DNA of 9,427 nucleotides from a bacterium (GTDB taxonomy: Bacteria; Verrucomicrobiota; Kiritimatiellia; UBA8416). Positions 8,401 through 9,427 of the stretch are shown piece by piece. A model generated the notes under the pieces. The model was given only the letters and a program-made list of their open reading frames with translations, was not told the origin of the DNA and made no database searches. The position numbers and the translations under genes were made by a program. The stretch is from contig JAIFLS010000217.1 of assembly GCA_020048935.1 (NCBI GenBank), positions 1 to 9,427 of the forward strand, read 5' to 3'. Every line of letters starts with the position of its first letter. The stretch's first letter is position 1.

Positions 8401-8461
8401 ACGGGATGGCGCTTGCCAGCAGGACCAGGAATACGATCAGTGTCGGTATATATGTTGAAAT
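5447..8461 (-). CDS. O-antigen ligase / polymerase (Wzy_C superfamily) with long C-terminal soluble extension
   Basis: Predicted inner-membrane glycan ligase or polymerase that joins lipid-linked oligosaccharides. Numbering is from the GTG at 8392; add 23 for the ATT start at 8461. About a dozen hydrophobic segments lie within the first 440 residues. Hallmarks are LLLSGSRGA (208-215, Arg213), a periplasmic loop with THTWQA (285-290) and QHPLGVGPGGF (297-307), and HAHNDYLEIMSETGIPG (326-342), which is typical of Wzy_C proteins. Residues about 450-830 are helical and TPR-like (for example EKAPNDS near 604). A linker FQPPPPPSDD (833-842) follows, then a roughly 130-residue beta-rich domain (LLGGQAVFIGF, TYWRFPA) like the one often appended to large bacterial membrane glycosyltransferases. 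Starting at GTG 8392 would cut through an obvious first membrane helix (IVFLVLLASAIPYGG upstream). The in-frame stop is at 8494-8492, and no ATG, GTG or TTG lies between it and 8392, so ATT 8461 behind GGAGG is chosen. Confidence 0.82.
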   Translation of the reverse strand: MSTYIPTLIVFLVLLASAIPYGGVALWAQTLTGLLCLTLAGYLLWWSARRRAAPLPSIAGSRFFALFFGWTVLIALIHACKGLIHGTGGSLPVFSTTLFLWCAWTALTGATRRFASRTQVLRVLVTGIAIIASAQAVVGVIGLYVPLGVYSKFVIGPRAAGTFSSGNSMGGLLALSLPPTLAMAQLAMIHAGKHIRQCRSRILHDARLEDYCLLTAILWMLATLVQVVALLLSGSRGAISAALVALLCLCAWFVRNRDRRRQRDRQPVVTAILVTLLVLAIGVGGTYAVTLQRLKELETVQQAALPRTHTWQAVIKMVAQHPLGVGPGGFAEAFLPFQPAGYGSLRVYHAHNDYLEIMSETGIPGLLLLLTAFALAMASAARHLLPDREGESVWLRRAALLSVVAGLIHAAVDFNLTSRPGVAALFFCLLGVALSRPSGEHAPAKSRPARRLAAVMLCCLLAANQLRLATAATLMDQGFAAMIGESSLYFWLPVPELTGEQALKRLRMASRLAPESAEVHKLLAKALVIDIDRLLADAIVNAQARNADVPAHTVASQMRIVMRVDEHRLLMTAQQVIDKAYRLAPDNADVAAEAAIITARLATLTASTDDTITMIDRTLALIQKASEKAPNDSTIHHLLLTALTRLADALSTVETPAQMAVAQRAAMATGLRLLHLGESRLEPILDAWSRLGLDAFTVLDAVGPLPADAAIQLFHFYNSKNLAPSAIRALGMLKSAIEAGRLSAGGFRDRAQEAALMDSYRAQLNRERARWHLRQHQFDAYRASAAARQSVLKRDIESKLEQNARDEAVAQRFRYLNLRKLQETRGLDEPHARELATLMEQHGESTGTIANVLAPFQPPPPPSDDPDEQPDHRLDMQLLGGQAVFIGFSIREDTMHTYWRFPARVPSDLQAVLMFLDDQHAHVASAAFQFTQAFGRAFAVGAPPVGKVFHATTPIPPLAALSEHLEIGLRRHSTGVWLPSIEGLPLCNIHNWKSLRRTPESIGN

Positions 8462-8468
8462 GGGTGCG

Positions 8469-8473
8469 CCTCC
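8469..8473 (-). promoter_or_regulatory. Shine-Dalgarno GGAGG pointing to a rare ATT start codon
   Basis: On the minus strand GGAGG (8473-8469) is followed by seven bases and then ATT (8461-8459), in frame with the ligase and directly before its first membrane helix. Motif and spacing are ideal; only the start codon is unusual. ATT initiation is known in bacteria, for example in infC of E. coli. Confidence 0.5.
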
Positions 8474-8544
8474 GCCAGCGTTATCGATCGTCTATGCGAT
8501 CCCGCAATGACGTCTTAAGAATAGCGGCAGCGTCTCCCGTGTCG

Positions 8545-8574
8545 ATCATAAAGTGCAGGTCCCGTCGGAAGTAG
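8545..8574 (-). promoter_or_regulatory. Possible ligase promoter (TATGAT -10, weak -35)
   Basis: TATGAT (8550-8545, minus strand) is identical to the -10 proposed for the branching enzyme and would start a transcript near 8538, giving a leader of about 77 bases. The -35 region (CTACTT or TACTTC at 18 or 17 bp) is poor, so support is weak. A 22-codon frame (ATG at 8549, TAA at 8483-8481) begins inside this -10 box. It lacks a ribosome binding site, so I do not call it a gene. Confidence 0.25.
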
Positions 8575-8578
8575 TTAT

Positions 8579-8660
8579 GGGTGGAACGTGACCTCCGGGC
8601 ACGTTACGGAGCAGACGTCCCTTGCCACCGCAGAACGCGCCCGGAGGTCGCGTTCCACCC
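8579..8660. repeat. Structured inverted-repeat element made of two opposed hairpin units
   Basis: A 22-base arm (8579-8600) is complementary to 8639-8660 except for one T/G wobble position, enclosing 38 bases. Each arm is also part of its own smaller hairpin. Unit 1 is AACGTG (8585-8590), loop ACCTCCGGG, CACGTT (8600-8605). Unit 2 is GAACGCG (8633-8639), loop CCCGGAGGT, CGCGTTC (8649-8655). The two nine-base loops are complementary to each other. The element starts 17 bases after the protease stop and lies upstream of the ligase. No T-run follows on either strand, so it is not a standard terminator. It resembles REP/BIME or MITE-like intergenic repeats, and no transposase is nearby. Confidence 0.8.
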
Positions 8661-8676
8661 CAGTGGTGCATCTCCC

Positions 8677-9427
8677 TCACTTCAGCGGAATGGCGATATA
8701 CTGGTGGTAGCGGCCTGTGCGCACGCGCAGTACCAGCCGCCCGTTTTCCTTCGCATCGGCCAACGCGCGCTCGAAGGCTTCGGCGTCGCGTGTCCGCTCC
8801 AGGTTCACGCCGGTAATCAGGACAACCGGCACGCGCGGCGCGTCCGTCGGGGCTGACGCTGGTGATGACCACGCCCTCGTTGATCTCGTAGCCTGAACGT
8901 TCGGCGATGTCACTCGTCACCTCGCTGATCTCCACGCCCAGCAGTTCGTCCGAGAGTTTTCCGCCCTTTTCGCCTCCTTCGTCATCCAGTGCGCGTGTGA
9001 CCGCCTTGATCGCCTTCTCCTTGCCGTCGCGCAGGATCTCCAGGTGGATCGTCGTCTCGGGCGGTCTCGATGAGATGCTGTTGCGGAAGGCACCGACATC
9101 GCTCCACATCCTTGCCGTCCAGTTTCAGGATCACATCCCCCTGCTTCAGGCCGGCGGCCTCGGCGGCAGAACCCTCCGTCACATCGGACACCAGTATCCC
9201 GCGTGCTTTCTCAAGACCGAGTGACGCGGCCAGCTCCGGTGTCAGCTCCTGTAGGTAGATGCCGAGATAGCCGCGGGTGACCTTGCCGTTCGCGATCAGT
9301 TGTTCCTTGATGGCGGCCGCCATGTTGATCGGGATTGCGAAGCCGACGCCCATATAGCCGCCGCTCTGGCTGTAGATCGCGGTGTTGATGCCGATGACCT
9401 CGCCCTTGATGTTGAGCAGCGGACCGC
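8677..9427 (-). pseudogene. Deg/HtrA (Do-family) serine protease with two PDZ domains, partial and doubly frameshifted
   Basis: Periplasmic protease/chaperone of the DegP/DegQ family, which degrades misfolded envelope proteins; its 5' part is outside the window. The visible part opens with GPLLNIKGEVIGIN, the segment just after the catalytic GNSGG serine, which lies about two codons beyond the edge. FAIPINMA closes the protease domain. PDZ1 follows (TRGYLGIYLQELTPEL, then AAGLKQGDVILKLDGKDV), then a charged linker (DDEGGEKGGK) and PDZ2, ending RYHQYIAIPLK and TGA. One frame does not run through. Segment A (9427-9102) shifts at an apparent extra base at 9101, between GAG and GAT of DVE-DVGAFRNSI. 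Segment B (9100-8825) shifts at 8824, where the conserved AGLxxGD of PDZ2 is missing; a 14-base deletion would explain this. Segment C is 8823-8677. Unrepaired, translation stops near 8984, inside the linker after PDZ1. Genuine decay or assembly indels are both possible, since the flanking sequence is otherwise well preserved. Confidence 0.85.

Noticed and set aside
8481..8549. 22-codon frame upstream of the ligase as a leader peptide
   Set aside because: No Shine-Dalgarno, its ATG lies in a possible -10 box, and there is no recognisable leader signature. Kept only as a possible remnant of the ligase N-terminus if a base is missing.
8579..8660. CRISPR repeat, IS end pair or terminator
   Set aside because: There is only one inverted pair, with no spacers, no transposase and no T-run on either strand. 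A structured intergenic repeat fits better.

Overview
The window is GC-rich throughout, densely coding, and looks like chromosomal DNA of a Gram-negative bacterium. It carries an O-antigen-ligase-type membrane protein, a periplasmic Deg/HtrA-type protease and an EI-Ntr-type phosphotransferase. The branching enzyme is of the eukaryote-like GH13_8 type rather than the usual E. coli GlgB type. Together with the GDSL_3-like esterase, this suggests the Planctomycetota/Verrucomicrobiota/Lentisphaerota/Kiritimatiellota group. That placement is inference from family resemblance, not from a marker gene.

Layout. Plus strand: a 5'-truncated SGNH/GDSL hydrolase (1-936), a 76-82 bp gap with a hairpin and a candidate promoter holding an 8-G tract, then ptsP (GTG start at 1019, end 3322). 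Minus strand, convergent: a Deg-type serine protease whose 5' part lies beyond the window (9427-8677) and which carries two frame disruptions. It is followed by a roughly 200 bp gap with a structured inverted-repeat element (8579-8660). Next come a large polytopic O-antigen ligase/polymerase-like protein (8461-5447, apparently with an ATT start) and a glycogen branching enzyme (5355-3319). ptsP and the branching-enzyme gene meet tail to tail, with their stop codons sharing a TTTAAA palindrome.

How the genes may work together. The genes do not form one obvious pathway. The ligase and branching enzyme are co-directional, but about 90 bp separate them. That gap holds a good promoter-like sequence (TTGCGC, 18 bp, TATGAT) and two short palindromes, so the branching enzyme may have its own, possibly leaderless, transcript. 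PtsP is a GAF-sensing phosphotransfer protein and could in principle link nutrient state to carbon storage, but no HPr or EIIA partner is visible here.

Most notable points: a two-unit structured repeat whose units differ by a compensatory base-pair change; the probable ATT start of the ligase; two in-frame breaks in the protease, one in each PDZ domain; a poly-G tract inside the ptsP promoter spacer; and palindromes shared by the ptsP and branching-enzyme promoters. I found no rRNA, tRNA, CRISPR array or transposase, and no convincing new multi-gene system.
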